64,000 nt of DNA from Parapristionchus giblindavisi (taxonomy: Eukaryota; Nematoda; Chromadorea; Rhabditida; Diplogasteridae). Every line of letters starts with the position of its first letter. The first letter of the stretch is position 1. Below the pieces are notes generated by a model that saw nothing but the letters and a program-made list of their open reading frames with translations, made no database searches and was not told the DNA's origin. The stretch covers positions 2,632,001-2,696,000 of the forward strand of contig CALSFV010000001.1 of assembly GCA_943737045.1 (NCBI GenBank), in the 5' to 3' direction. Shown one piece after another: positions 37,001 to 50,038 of this stretch. Made by a program: the position numbers and the translations under genes.

Positions 37001-39499
37001 ATTGTCAGTGCTATTGAACGAATGAATATGTATATACTGTAGGTATTCGTGGACGTGGTCGTGGAGGATTCCGTGGTGGAAGAGGAGGTTATGATGGATA
37101 TGGAGGAGGAGGTAGATTAATATATCATTGTGTATACTTCATTAGACTATAGGATCAATAAAGTTAAATAACACTTTTGGATTACATCACACCCTCACTT
37201 TCATATTATTAATCTAACAAATAGAAAAGTGGTTTATCATGAATAGTGACTGAATGAATAAATTGTAGATTACTATGGAGATTATGATGGAGCATCTCGT
37301 TCTGATCCATGGACAAAGGAAGGAGCTGTTGTGATGGTTCATATTTATTGATTGATCTTCTCCTGAACTACAGTATCCTCATTATCCCTCTATCATTATA
37401 GGTGTATGGTCTCGAACCGGGTCGTCTCAATTGTGACATGCTCTTCAATATTCTATGTCAATACGGAAATGTCGATAGGGTACTGTAATCGGAGTTTTAT
37501 CGATTGATTTGATAATCATATTGATTGATTGTAGGTACTCTTTATGAGATCGAAACCAGACACGGCTATGGTTGAGATGGGATCAGCTAGAGAGGTTAGT
37601 TATTGATTGATTGATCGATCGATAAACTAATCAATCAATATCAGGTTGCATCAGCAATGGAACATTTGAATGGAACGGAATTATTCGGAAAGAGACTTGA
37701 ATTGAAACCAAGTAAACAAGGAGAAGTAGCATATAAGTGAGTCTATTATACATTTATTTATTGATTAATTGATTAGTAATGTAAAGGAGGTAGATCATTC
37801 TCTTTATTGATCCTTTGGATACTTTAGACTATAATGATGATAAAGTATTTCTTTGTATTAAGGGAACCATTTGAATTAACTGATGGATCTCCATCATTCC
37901 GTGATTATTCATCATCAAGAAATCAACGATTCTCAACTCCTGAACTCATTGCTGTATGCTCATCTTCATATATTTTCATTATATTCCTTGATCGATAATT
38001 GACTGAGATGATTCATTCTATTCATTTATTCATTTCAGCGTAATCGTATCGTCAAACCGACAAACATAATTCATTGGTACAATGCTCCTCCAAATATGAC
38101 TGAAGATCGATTGAAGGAGGTATCCAATCGTTAATGTTTTAGATGTTATGATTGAATATTGGTGGATGATCGATTGATCTTTCATTTTACGATTCATATT
38201 CATATCTTGTAGCTTTGAACTGCAAATAATAGAGTATATAATCGACTATATATTGCATCAATTGCAGTTATTCGCTGAACGCTGTGCTCCCGTTCCCATC
38301 TCGGTTACTGTATTCCAATCGAGATCAGAGAGATCATCAAGTGGTTAGTGATTATTGATTGATTTTTACAGTAGTCCTTTCTTTTCTCTTCAGGAGTCGT
38401 TGAGTTTGAAACGACAGAGATGGCAAATGAGGCTCTCGCTCTTGCCAATCACACTCCCGTGGTTAGTATTTGATCTTTGAACTCTAGTCTCATCAGATCA
38501 TTAGCCAATCGATATTTCAGATGTCACCAGGGGCTAAAGCTCCATACATTGTTAAATTGGCCTATGCTGGATCTCATGGTTATGGAGAAGGATCAGGAGC
38601 TACTCCGATGAGTTCAGGAGGTAGATCATTATTGATTGAATTATTCATTTATGCATCGTTACATTTGCCTGACGCGCCTACGCCGTCACGTAAAAAAACG
38701 TTACATTTGGCGACGCGCGCGTCGACGTCAATTTTGGAGTGTGTTGGGTCCCAAGGGGAAAACCCTGAATGTTATCAGGGGTACGGTAGGAAGTTACCGT
38801 AACCATCGATCAATATTGGTTGACTACCGTAACCTTTTACCGTACCCCTGATGACATTCAGGGTTTTCCACTTGGGACCCAACACACTCCAAAATTGACG
38901 TCGACGCGCGCGTCGCTAAATGTAACGTTTTTTTACGTAACGGCGTAGACGCGTCAGGCAAATGTAACGATGCATTATTGATTTATCGATTTACTCATTT
39001 CATTCACGTAAATCTATCTCTTATGAATGAGTTATTAGATTCAAATGTAATCAATAATATTGATTGATAATCAGGTGGATATCATGATGATCATGGAGGA
39101 TATCGTGGTGGTGGATTTAGAGGAGGAAGAGGAAGAGGTGGACCAAGAGGTAGAGGAGGACCTATTTATGATAGAGGAGGAGGAGGTTATAGAGGAGGTA
39201 TTCATATTCATATTATGGAAGATGAGTTGATAGAGATGAAGTGTAATGTTATACACATGATCCATAGAAGAATAAAGGATATTAAGATATCAATTATTAT
39301 TGATGTTTTGGGTAAACATATCAGATATATGTAAAGATGTGTTGAAACTGGAATCCATTTTTTAATCGTAAATACTCGTACAGTAGTGATATAAATGTGT
39401 ATTGAAGGTCGAGGAGGAGGTGGATATGGGGGAGATGATCATTATGGAGGAAGTAGTGGAGGAGGAGGATATCATGCTAGTTATGAAGGATCTTATTGA
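34025..39499 (+). CDS. hnRNP L-like RNA-binding protein with RGG boxes
   Basis: A nuclear splicing regulator of the hnRNP L/PTB group that binds CA-rich RNA. It starts MGDQPNGDFGSHDDYAEYMN (34025). RRM1: PSIVIHVRNLNPK…ALSLFGPIAYATCMPNKRMA with LVEFET. RRM2: NHVLILTIYNAQYPITVD…GEVKRIAILRRQMLQALVEF. A Gly/Arg-rich linker of several exons follows (GGRGGYF, APYSGRGGFSDRGGYDRGG, GIRGRGRGGFRGGRGGYDGY). RRM3: AVVMVYGLEPGRLNCDMLFN…VDRVLFMRSKPDTAMVEMGS. RRM4: TNIIHWYNAPPNMTEDRLKE…VVEFETTEMANEAL. The last exons add another RGG-rich tail ending HASYEGSY. The RRM order and the atypical RNP motifs match hnRNP L. The internal Gly/Arg linker is longer than I would expect. Two TIR elements (36271-36959, 38651-38975) sit in introns; the coding frame appears intact. 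Confidence 0.9.
36271..36959. mobile_element. 689-bp hAT-like MITE with perfect 8-bp duplication
   Basis: Termini TAGGGTGGCGAGAATGG and the exact inverse. The 8-bp direct repeat ATGGGCAG flanks it at 36263-36270 and 36960-36967. Subterminal partial inverted similarity is present (GATATTCATTCCC inside the left end, GGGAATGAATATC inside the right; also CAGCTCCCCC / GGGGAGCTG further in). The TAGGG ends and 8-bp duplication fit the hAT superfamily. No transposase is encoded. It lies in an hnRNP L intron between the RGG exons. Confidence 0.88.
38651..38975. mobile_element. 325-bp GC-rich foldback MITE in an hnRNP L intron
   Basis: Arms run from ATGCATCGTTACATTTGCCT inward for about 145 bp and reverse from 38975, with very few mismatches. 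The arms include ACGCGCGCGTCGACGTC and GGGTCCCAA, strikingly GC-rich beside the AT-rich host. The outer 30 bp match the 32169-32273 element. The centre is about 38795-38830. No coding potential. Confidence 0.9.
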
Positions 39500-39995
39500 T
39501 TCATTCATTCCATACAGTATTATTATGATTATTCATTGTTTTTTTATATCATTTGTTGATTTCTGTGAACTAATAGATTCTATCTGTATTTGATCATAAT
39601 TATAATCTCTTTGATCTATTTAGTTTATTTGTTAATGACTGGCTAGAATCCACTTACAAAATCCCAATCTTCCATACTTCTCAACCTCATTATCGACCCA
39701 TCATTCTTATTCAATCAATAATCATTGCAGCTCTGTTGTTCAATTACTAAATAATCACTATTCTTTCTATTATAGCATTTCCATTTCTATTCATGTTCAG
39801 TTAAATTGTTAAACGATAAATGGATTCACTAAATACATTTGGTAGACTTGGTACATTTGAGTTTCATTTGATTTGAAATAGGGACGGATGTGATATATCG
39901 TATTATCATAATACTGTAGTATGTAGTATATTAGAATATAGTAAGCGCAATACATATAGCTATATTAATTGATAACACTAGTTCACATTGATTTA
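39500..39995. other. Convergent 3' spacer between hnRNP L and the SAXO-like gene
   Basis: AT-rich sequence between the two stop codons. It must contain both polyadenylation regions. Nothing else was seen. Confidence 0.5.
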
Positions 39996-41589
39996 TTACT
40001 TTATCAATTCCTTTTTCTCCAGCTTCACTTCAGTTTTATCATTTGTTCTTTGATCTTTCATCAAATGTCGAATATAGAAATGTTTACCAACGTGATGAAG
40101 TTTCCTGGAAGAAAAGAAGATAATCATCTCTCTGAGAAGAGATAAAATATTTTCTAACAATAGATAAGAACTAACTCTCGTTTAGCAATATAGTATTCAG
40201 CCGGACAAATTGTACTTTCTTTCGGTGTAAATACTCTCTTGTTTGTTGTATTATAAGACTACAAAGTGATATAATCGAGGTAATCAATACACATAGATAG
40301 ATACCGTATCCTTTCCAAAGAGTTTTGTATCTTGTCGTTTCAATGATTTCTCTTTAGGAATATTCTTCAATTCACCATGAATATCCTAAGTTTATTTATT
40401 CGTTTATTGATATTTATATTGTGAACCTACTTTGGTAGTTGATTTACCTCCGAAATCTCCATCAAAACCAATTGTAGAAGATCGCTTGATAGGCAACGCT
40501 CTTTCACCTTCAAAGATCAAAGATGAAATATCCATAATCATAGATCAAAGATCAAAGATCAAACATCTACAATCATAGATCAAAGATTAAGAAGTACCTT
40601 GTTTAGGTACGAAATGTGTTCTATGAGATGTTTCACTATAGAATGGAACTTCATTTGTTCTATGATCGTCTTGTCTATAATCATTTGGATATAAAATGGG
40701 GATGGGACTAAATGGAACTAACTTGATAGCCTTTACTCTAGTAGGAATCTTCTCTATGTATTGGGACTTATATGTTGTTTCTCCAAAGAAAGGAGCAAGT
40801 TCACGATCTGGTCTGAAATTAATTAAATATTTCAAAATCAAATATTAATGTGAAAATTGTTTTGAGAATTAGCCATTTCTACAGCTCTTAAAAAACTTTA
40901 ATGTTTCATGATATTTAAAAAAAAAGTAATGAATGGTACGTGTCCTCCTTCTTTCTCCGAGATTGAGGATCTTTCCAAGTAAAATGAGTTCTATTAGTAG
41001 TTTCATCATAGAATGGAGGTAATTCACGTGAAGATGATGGAGATGCAACAGATCTTATTGAATAATTAATAAATATTGATTTAATTTTTTTCAAATCAGG
41101 ATTACTTTGTGGTTTTCTGTGGATCCTTCCACGTATAATGAGATCGATTTGTTGTTTCATTTGCAAATTCTCCTATTTCCTAAATAGAAATATTAATATA
41201 AATTTATTTTACATAATCCAAACTCTTTCGGAAGGAGTCTCAATTCTATTCCCAATTGGAGTGATCAAATTCGATCGATAAACGGGAGATGGAGATCTGA
41301 ATGATTATCGATTTATTGATAATAAGTACATAGATCTCAAATTCACCTGTATTCATCCCCATATTCTAATAATGAGCCTTCCTCATCATCACCGAGATCA
41401 TAATCTGATTGAATAAATGAAATGAATTGGAATGAAATAGATCTTACCAATATATGAACTCTCAGGAATATCTGATAAATTAATTCGAGGTGATGATGAT
41501 GATAGAGATGGACGATAGTACGAATCTTCCTCATCTACCTCATATATAGTAGAAGGACGACGAGAATTGTCATAGGTACGGTAGTCCAT
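39996..41589 (-). CDS. SAXO/MAP6-like microtubule-stabilising protein
   Basis: Members bind and stabilise axonemal or neuronal microtubules through repeated Mn modules. Here the repeat can be read several times: FANETTNRSHYTWKDPQ, PFYDETTNRTHFTWKDPQ, PFYSETSHRTHFVPKQ and PFFGETTYKSQYIEK. The N-terminus (MDYRTYDNSRRPSTIYEVDE) is acidic and Ser-rich; an in-frame ATG at 41628 would add 13 residues. C-terminal exons read KRVFTPKESTICPAEYYIAK and LHHVGKHFYIRHLMKDQRTN. There is no signal peptide or membrane helix. The first exons are short and their borders least certain. In nematodes such a protein would be expected in ciliated sensory neurons; that is inference. Confidence 0.7.
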
Positions 41590-42005
41590 AAAGTACTGTA
41601 GGTTACAGTATTCAGCGAAATTGTACAATTAGGGCAAAACACATGTTATGTGGAGTGGGTGGTCTTTAGTATAGCTTGATTGTTGTTTCTTTCTCTTCTT
41701 CTCTGTACTCTTCAGTTGAAACAAACGCCTAGCAACTACATCTAGAGAATGAAGAAGACATTATCGATTGTTTTCATCTCTCTATTCCTCTTCTTCTTCA
41801 TCATTTACGTGTCAAATCCACTCGGATATGTCATCTTCACTTCTTTATTCTCATTTACATATCCAAGTATTTGTCCATTCATTCTATTATCATACCAACA
41901 ACTACAATACAATTACCATACGTCAACGTGGAAGTCCATTCAATATCATCTCATTCATTCAATCAATCATAGTCATCATCAAAAGAGCTCTTCTCTACTT
42001 TGACT
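41590..42005. promoter_or_regulatory. Divergent upstream region of SAXO-like (-) and DBH-family (+) genes
   Basis: About 416 bp. Reading frames in the pyrimidine-rich right half (from 41749) are Ser/Phe/Leu-rich and run into the DBH signal peptide exon in another frame, so I do not call them genes. No promoter motif can be named. Confidence 0.35.
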
Positions 42006-44928
42006 ATGGATTCTACTATTCTCTTCATTCTTCTATTCTTACCTATTCTATCTTCAGCAGAGACTTCTGAAGGCTCTGTCCTTGTTGATTTGGCTGGAGT
42101 CAAGGTGTGTACATTATGATGATAGATTAGGTTTTAGATGGATTTTCTTGATTTTCAAAAAAATCTTGCTCAAAGGTTCTTAAATCTTTCTCTTAAGGTA
42201 AATTGCAAATGGAAGACAGATTATGAACTTCAATCTACTCTATTTCGATATGAAACAGATCTATCTCGTTCTAAATGGTTTGTTTATCTCGATGAATTTG
42301 CATAATAATTGCCACGTTCATTGTTTACAATACAATATGCAAATGAATTGTAATCATGTTTACACCATGATTATCGATTGATTTCAGGTGGATTTTTGGT
42401 TTCTCTGATCATGGTGACTTCAATGTGTCTGATATCTGTCAATTCGAAGTGGCCACTGGACAACTTTGGGTAAGTCTGAGATCAAATCTGAGATCAGAGA
42501 TCAAAGATCATTTCCAGGATGGATTCATCAATTCCCGTTATGAAATATCTCGAGATCGTCAACAGGATTGCCAATTGGAGGTATCGATTGATGAAAATAT
42601 GAAATACTAATTATCGATTGATTTCAGTCAGTTACCAATACCTCATTCACATTCCGTCGTAAGCTTGTCACTTGTGATCCCAAGGACTATGCTATTGAGG
42701 TAGATCATTCAATGAACAATCAATCAATAATTTCTCAATAGATTGGAACGAACCAAATGATTTTCGCTCGTTACGATGCCCCCACTTCCAATTTCTCATC
42801 GAAAGGAGTCATTGTAAGTATTTGAATAAGGAATTAAATAAATATTGAATTATTGATTTTCAGGCTCAGATGGGATTCGGACTCATTATAAACAAGGAAC
42901 CACCGGTAGATAAACCCAAAGAACCGAATCAGTTCATGATCAGTGTTACTGCTGACAAAGCTAAGGTACTGTACTTTGGTTACTGTAATCGAATCGATTG
43001 AATATCAGGTCCCCGCTGAAGTGACAACATATTGGTGCATCGTCCAACGTCTCCCTACATCTGTTCTCTCTCGTAAACATCATATCACATGGGTACTGTA
43101 TCAGAATGTCGATCGATGTATTGATTGATTTGATAATTGTATTGATTGCAGCTTTGGTCAAATATCACTCGTGGTAATGAGAATCTCGTTCATCACATGA
43201 TGCTCTTCCATTGTCCTACTGGAGATCAAAAGGTATACGGTAGACGATTGAGAAACTAAATTTGAATTTGACGCTTCGTTTCAGGAATTCGAAGGAAATT
43301 GCAATGATCCAAAGAAACCAAAACAGGCTTCTGCGTGCTCGAAAGTACTTGGAGCTATTTCTATGGGTGAAGGGGTAAGCACTACAGTAGTGTTTATCAC
43401 TTACCGTATTCCACCTACCGTAATATTACAGCCGGTACTGTATCCATCAGATGCTGGTCTTCCTATCGGAGGTCCTGGATTCAATCCATATATAATGGTT
43501 GAGATTCATTACAATAATGTACCCAAGACAGCTGGTCTTCGTGATTCATCTGGATTTGATATTCTTGTTACTCCTAATCTGCGGTATGTTGTGAGAGGTT
43601 TACGTTGCCCTTGTATGGCAGTACGACATATTGCAATGGCCTTGAACAGGATGTTCTGGAACAATGTTCTGGAATAGAAACGTGTCGTATCCTTACTTCC
43701 AAAAGCTTTTCGAATGTTCAAGATGCTTATGAAATATTGTCGAATGTTCCACAAAAGAAACGTTGAAGAACATTCTAGAAGCTTCTTGAAATAAAGATAC
43801 AACACATTTTCAATATTTGTTGGAGAACGACCATAGTATTCCTTTTACAGTGAACACGACGCTGGTATCATTGAAGTTGGTGTAATCTATGGAGATGCAA
43901 ATTCAATTCCTCCTCATCAGAAACATTTTGAGATGACTGGATACTGTACTGCTGATTGTACTAATAATGTGGGCGGAGTAGACATGTTATTGATTGATTA
44001 TTTGTGTGTTTTATAGTTCCCCGAGAAAGGAATCAATCTCTTCTATACGCAAATGCATGGTCATCTTTACTTTAAGAAACTATGGAATTCTCTTTATCGG
44101 TATGGATTACTGTAACTATTCCATTCAAGACCAATCAATCAATAGTCTATTGCAGAGATGGAGTCAAGATTGCCGAGTATAATCGTGATAATCATTATTC
44201 TCCACATTGGCAACATATTCTACAATTGGATCCTTACGTAAACGTCAAGAGGGTATACTGTAGTCTTTCTCTCGATAATCGATTAATTCTTGATTCAGGG
44301 TGATGTCATGGCTACTACTTGTGTAGCTGATACATCTAAAGTTGATCGAGTGATTCTGGTGAGTACGGTAGATCAGTAAGGAAGAGTATTGATTGATTGA
44401 TTAAAGGGAGGATACGGTATTGAAGATGAGATGTGTATCTCATATAATTACTATTGGCCTTCATCAGAGATTGAAATGTGTAAGAGTGCCGTATCTAATG
44501 CAACTCTTCATCGATTTTTCAAGAACAAGTTAGTTTTGACTACTTTAGATTACTGTAGATGATGATTATCGATTGTTCAGAGGAGTCAAAGATGACAATT
44601 TATCTATCTCTCAGAAATATAAATCAATCGATTGGGATCAAGAGAATGTAAGTTACTATATCTTCAGGATACTGTAGATTACTGTAAGATTACTTGTAGG
44701 TTCGTGATCTATCTGAACTCTTCGCTACTGCTCCACTCAATCAGCATTGTTATCGATTTGATGGATCCACTTTCCCGGTTTGATCTTTGATCTTTGTTTG
44801 ACTTGAATGATCTTTGATCTCTACAGGGTCATCCAACAAATTGGTCCAAGATTGAACATCCCCATCTCACATATGGAGCATACGATAAGAAATTGGCAAA
44901 GGAAGAATGTCAATCACTTAATGATTGA
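42006..44928 (+). CDS. DOMON plus copper type II ascorbate-dependent monooxygenase (DBH/MOXD family)
   Basis: The family hydroxylates aromatic amines or related substrates in the secretory pathway, using two copper ions and ascorbate. MDSTILFILLFLPILSSAET is a signal peptide. DOMON part: WWIFGFSDHGDFNVSDICQF and FRRKLVTCDPKDYAIEIG. N-terminal catalytic domain: YWCIVQRLP, then HHMMLFHCP (CuA His pair) and YIMVEIHYNN (third His). C-terminal domain: LFYTQMHGHLYFKKLW (CuB HxH) and GYGIEDEMCISYNYYWP (Met ligand), so all metal ligands are visible. The paired cysteines expected in the family are mostly present. The frame is open across about fifteen exons; the stop is at 44926-44928. No membrane anchor is seen at the C-terminus, so it is probably soluble in vesicles or secreted. 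The tyramine/dopamine specificity cannot be told from the sequence. Confidence 0.92.
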
Positions 44929-45422
44929 TCTTTGATCTTTTACTCTTATATTTCTTGTTGATCAAACTTTTGCCATATTGTCATTATTTCAATTGTTGTT
45001 TAATTCTTTTAATTCATTCATGTTCTCTGTGTATTATCACGAATTATTCATGACACCGTTGATAAAGTTTTATAAACATAAATCATATTGATTGATGGCA
45101 ATAAGTGAAATATGAATAAACAGGATAATCAATGATCACCGGTCGAGATCTCTAACAATAAGACTTCATTATTGATTGATTGAGAGGGGATGAACTACAG
45201 AATATGATTATTGATTGATTAGTAGATGTGAGTAAGTACTAGGTACAATAATAACAATATGAGGTAATATGAAAACAGATAATATATAACAAAAAAGAAT
45301 GAAAGTATATGAGTGATAGAAAGTGAACTACTGTACACAGTGAATGAAGATGACATGTAATGATAAATGAATCGAGACAATTAAAATATCTATTGATCTA
45401 CCGTACTGGAGAATTACCGTAA
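44929..45422. other. Convergent 3' spacer
   Basis: Between the stops of the DBH-family gene and the first MBOAT gene. AT-rich; no coding signal. Confidence 0.5.
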
Positions 45423-48400
45423 TCATTCAACCTTTTTGGTTTGACCATTAGTTGAACCATTGGAGGCTTTTACTCCATTACTTCCATTCTCGATCTTCTT
45501 ATCCTCTTTTGGAGGAGGAAGAATAATGGGAAGAATAGCTGCACAGAATACAGCGAGGATGTGACCAACGAAGTATAAACGTCTGTAATTGACAAAGATC
45601 AAAGATCAAATAATCAATCATAATAGATTCAACTCAAACTACAAGACTACAATACAGTAATACTCACTTGTACATATTAATAGAAGGAGTCCAATGAAGA
45701 GATACAAATGGATATGTTGTATAAGCAAGAACGAGTTTAGTTCCAATAAATGTTATGACGTCATAGATACGCTTATGTGTTGGATTTGATAAGAAACGCC
45801 ATCGAAGAGATCGACGGAACTACAACAATATCATTATTCACTGATTTAATGAGATTATTGATTGATTTTAAATGATAAATACAGTACCCCTTTGCCTCCA
45901 AGAGTCATAATGGCTCCAGTGAGGAAAGTGAGATAATATCCCATGAATATTCCATGCCACCACGCAGATAAAAGATATGTTGAGATAGTACGGTATCTTA
46001 AGAAAAAAGAGAATAATCGATAATTCAAGGAATTAAGCGATTGATCTACCGTACTTCTTAGGAGCTCTATCAAATGCAACTCTTCTCAACCATCCCATTG
46101 TACCCACGTTCCAACCATCAAGAGTTGTCTTGAAACTGTCAGCAACCTACAATCAATCAATATTATCTCTCTACTAATCAATAAGTGATATACCGTACCT
46201 CAACCTTCCATGCGTGGACATTCGTTGCGAGATCCCATTTGGCTTCTCCATTCTCATCATATCCATTGAAACCGAATCCAGATAGATTATGAATTCCGTC
46301 AGCTGAAATAGAAATTATCGATCGATATTATGGAAATAATTCAATCAATAATTTCCTTACCTAGATACCATGCAAAGTAGTAGGGAACACGCTGAAGTCC
46401 AAAGTATGCCCAGAACAAAACAGTCCTACAAATGTTGATCTTTGATCTTTAGACTAAGGTCATTCAAAGAGAAAAGGGGGGCATACCATAGAATTGGATT
46501 GAGATCAGTTCGATCAAGAATTGTAATAGGAACACGAGGTTCAATGAATGCAAGAATTAATACGAAGAAGAAAGACTTCCATAGTTTAGTTACTGCAGCA
46601 GCAGTAGGATCGGGAATCTAAAATAATCAATAAACGATCAATTCTACCGTAATCATCAAATACCGTACCTTTCCATTGGCATCCTTGACAATGTGTGTTC
46701 CCTCGATGAAATGTACATAATCAGTATAGAATGTGAGAGGACCAGTGAGTATTGATTGGAAATGGAAGATATATGAGAGATATGAGATTAGATCAGGAAC
46801 ACGTCTGAAAATATTGATTCATTAGAAGACCATCTTTACTTACTATAGCATTCAGTAAAAAAGTACTTAGAACGTAGAATTCAACTCTTTGATCATTATC
46901 GGACAATGCAGTTCGAATTAGCATAAAGTCACGCATTTACAACTTTCTAGATCTAGTAAGTCAAACTAAGAAAAATTGTCTAATTAACAAAATTTTGTCT
47001 TGACTATAGTCTGAGAAAATGAGATAGATATATACAAAGTATCATACTTGATAGCTTCTCTTTTCTGTAATGGAGATAGATCAGATTCTTTCTTGACTAG
47101 ACCATCATGGAGAGAGAAGGCAAGAGTTGTCATCTTCTGTACACAAACCATTATTGGACCTACAAAATTGCTCATGGTAACAATTATCGAAATATCACAA
47201 GTAATAAGCTGTCAAATTATTACTGTGAAACAAGAAACCACAGGGGAAATTTAGCAACAAATTGCCTTTCGAGTACTCACACAGAAAATTCTCTTACTTT
47301 TCAATTTCTTATTCGTTATATTTCTTATTTTTAAGAAATTATACAAGAAAGGGGCGGAGTTTACAATAAGAAATCAATTTCTTATCTTCGAATTTCTTAT
47401 AAATCAGAAATGCATGATGATTTGAATGTCAGAAATACATTTCTTATTCTTCATATATTTCTTATATTTAAGAAAATTGCCTTTGAATTTCTTATTTTTT
47501 AAGAGAAATTCATAATTTTCTTAATTTTCAATTTCTTATATTTAATTTATTTGCGTTTTTATTTTGTTTTTATGAATTAACTTCATTGATTAAATTAAAA
47601 TAACGTTAGTTAATGATCCAAATATTGTGTACTAAATTTGGTGTGCGCCACAATGTATACCGTAATCACTGTGGGAAAATTTGGCCTTCAAACAGATCTA
47701 TTTTTCTTGCGGTTGCTACGTCGTTTTCACTTCGTTTCCTTGTTCGTTATACTCGTTGCTCTTCCATGTTACATCATGTAGCTACTCCGTTTTCACTACG
47801 TAGTTAGTTGAATAACATCGATCTGTTGCAGAACAGTTACGAAATGTTCTCGCTAGTGCTGCACTTCACAAGCGTACAAGCAAGAAGACTGTTGAAGCTA
47901 TCAAGAAACTAGTATCTGATACACCTTGGTTGCTCGTAATCAGCTATGTGTCTTCAAGGACTCATCCCACGTCGCTATCTAGGTATAACAGTTTTTCATT
48001 GCTCGTATAATTTGTTCTTTGCAGGTAGATCTATTCGATACTTATCGACATGATCGTAGTTTCAACCTTGGAATGAGCTTGATCATCATGAGTAAGGCCC
48101 TCAAGTGTGATAACAACGATAACTACATGATCTAGCATGATGATAATGGAGGAGTGCCTCATTTTTCATTCTGTGGCAGTAAGAGGGACAAGACTCAGGT
48201 AATTTAATGTCTGTAAGTGTCTGTAAAAATCAAGTATAAAATGATTTTATAGGATGTTACTGTTAAAATGGTTGATATCGATATGGAACATCTTGGTATC
48301 CCTGATCAGGATTACTCTGTAGTAATCTCTATGCCTTCAGCGGAATTCCAAAACGACTTGCAAGGATCTTTCAATGTCATCTAACTCTCTTAATATCACT

Positions 48401-50038
48401 GCCACTAAGTAGGTTGCCTTTTTATTTCAAATGAAAGCTTAATACTTATATGTACATTGTAGACTGGAGTGAGTTTTACTGGAAATGGAGATACTGTTTT
48501 TAGTTATCACTTATTCTAGAACTAACAATGCTCATGATGAGAAGGTTTGCTACCTAGATTAGTTCATAAATCGATAATAACATCGTTTCAGGGAGGTATT
48601 TCGATAATAGTGAAGGAGCCGTTAAATTAAATACGTTAATCATCTCACTGAGGCATCTTCAATCTCTGAGGGAGTAATCCTTTATATATGTAATGAAGTT
48701 CTTGTTATTGTTGAGTATGATATAGAAGAGAATGGACATCGATTATATCTCATACGAAGATATTGATGACGAAGATAACGTGTTTAAAGTATAATCTCAT
48801 ATTATTTGCTTTATCATTTCATTTGTCTTCGTTCACCCAAATCAATTACGTTTTTGTGTTCCATGTGATGTTGTAGTTCCTTTTATCTTGGTGTGCCCTG
48901 TTCACATAAAGTGTTTTCATTTCTAGAATTGGAATAAGTATCAGTATTAATCAATCAATAATATATTCTGTAGTGGCCAGGAAAAAATATAAGAAATTGA
49001 TTTCTTAAAAATATCGTAGCGCGGAATAAGAAATAGATTTCTTATATTTTATAAGAAATCATTTTCTTACGGCAATAAGAAATTAAATCACTTATAAAAA
49101 GTAAGAAATTCAATTTCGGAGAACGTATTGTAAGAAATCAATTTCTTATTTCAATTTCTTATATTTAAGAGAATTTTCTGTGTGAGTAGTTTATGTAATA
49201 ATGAATTGAACAAGTGGATAAGCCAGTAGAAGAAAGGAAGATGATTATGACTTACCAGTTACATCGATGGAATAATGATCAAGATATCTCCATCGATAGA
49301 AATGGACCCATGTTAGATATGTCATTGAGAAGATAAAAACTAATCTGAAATATACAAAACATACTGATTATAGTAATCCTCAAAGTATTGTAATACTCCA
49401 TGACATTTAGAATATCAGATCTTACATAAACCATAATCCCTTTGACTACCGTAACATTCTAGATACAGTAATACTCACGAGTGGATATTCTTTGCAGGAG
49501 CCACCCACATAAGTCCATATGATATTAGACAATTGGCTAGAAGATGTTTAATCGCCCTGAAACAGGAATCGATTCATGATTACGGCAATCGATTGAGTAT
49601 TATCGATTGATAATACAGTACCTTCCAAAGCAAAACCAACAGTAGATGAGTCCAATGACTAATGGGAATATTTGTCGTACTCTTATTGATGCTTTTCCCA
49701 ACTTTTGATTGTAGAAAATGGAGAGTGGAATGGATAATAACATACATAATGTGAAGTTTAACTGAAATAATCGATATTAAATCAATGGAGATGTTATGAT
49801 CAAAGTGACCAGAATAGATAACAGTGCACACCCTTCTCAATAAATCAAAACACTCGAAATATCAATAATGAAATAGTTCTTAAGCATAAGAAGTAGTCAT
49901 AAAAGATAGATGTCATTCATTCATTCATCATCAATTGATAAGAGAATGATCGATTACCTTATCAACACTCAATCCAACTGAATCTGCTACATCTTGTAGT
50001 AGAACACTCCCATCATTGAAGGTGTGAGCACCCGGCAT
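45423..50038 (-). CDS. MBOAT lysophospholipid acyltransferase, LPCAT3/MBOAT5-like (copy A)
   Basis: A multi-pass ER enzyme that reacylates lysophospholipids (Lands cycle). The start [20 protein letters not shown] is at 50038. Readable segments in order: [73 protein letters not shown] and the catalytic His segment [20 protein letters not shown]. It ends NGQTKKVE, a KKxx ER-retrieval signal; the stop is at 45425-45423. The Asn (in WN) and His (in WWHG) expected in the MBOAT active site are present. The intron between the exons near 49256 and 47165 contains a 1.9-kb element with a PCNA pseudogene. Tandem with copy B at 52323-55148, in the same orientation. Confidence 0.9.
45833..46109. repeat. 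Segment nearly identical to 52813-53089, intron included
   Basis: The two MBOAT copies share this stretch at very high identity over both exons and the intron between them (for example the intronic GATAATTCAAGGAATTAAGC). Most other introns of the two genes do not resemble each other. Confidence 0.85.
47276..49186. mobile_element. 1.9-kb TIR element in an MBOAT intron, carrying a PCNA pseudogene
   Basis: Terminal inverted repeats CTCACACAGAAAATTCTCTTA…, with TA on both outer sides (47274-47275, 49187-49188). The subterminal regions (about 47290-47520 and 48985-49170) are packed with AAGAAAT / ATTTCTTA motifs on both strands. No transposase is seen. The middle (about 47836-48790) carries a decayed copy of a host PCNA gene. 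The TA flank suits Tc1/mariner-type integration, but the superfamily is not proven. Confidence 0.8.
47836..48790 (+). pseudogene. Decayed PCNA gene copy with introns, inside a TIR element
   Basis: Segments that match the DNA sliding clamp in order: [34 protein letters not shown] (frame shifted), [20 protein letters not shown] with [28 protein letters not shown] with [44 protein letters not shown] and [17 protein letters not shown]. Frameshifts and several in-frame stops (for example after NYMI and after SFNVI) break it. An intron with GT…TTATAG borders is kept between the DKTQ and DVTV segments, so this is a genomic-DNA copy rather than a reverse-transcribed one. It is not expected to give a working clamp. 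Confidence 0.87.
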
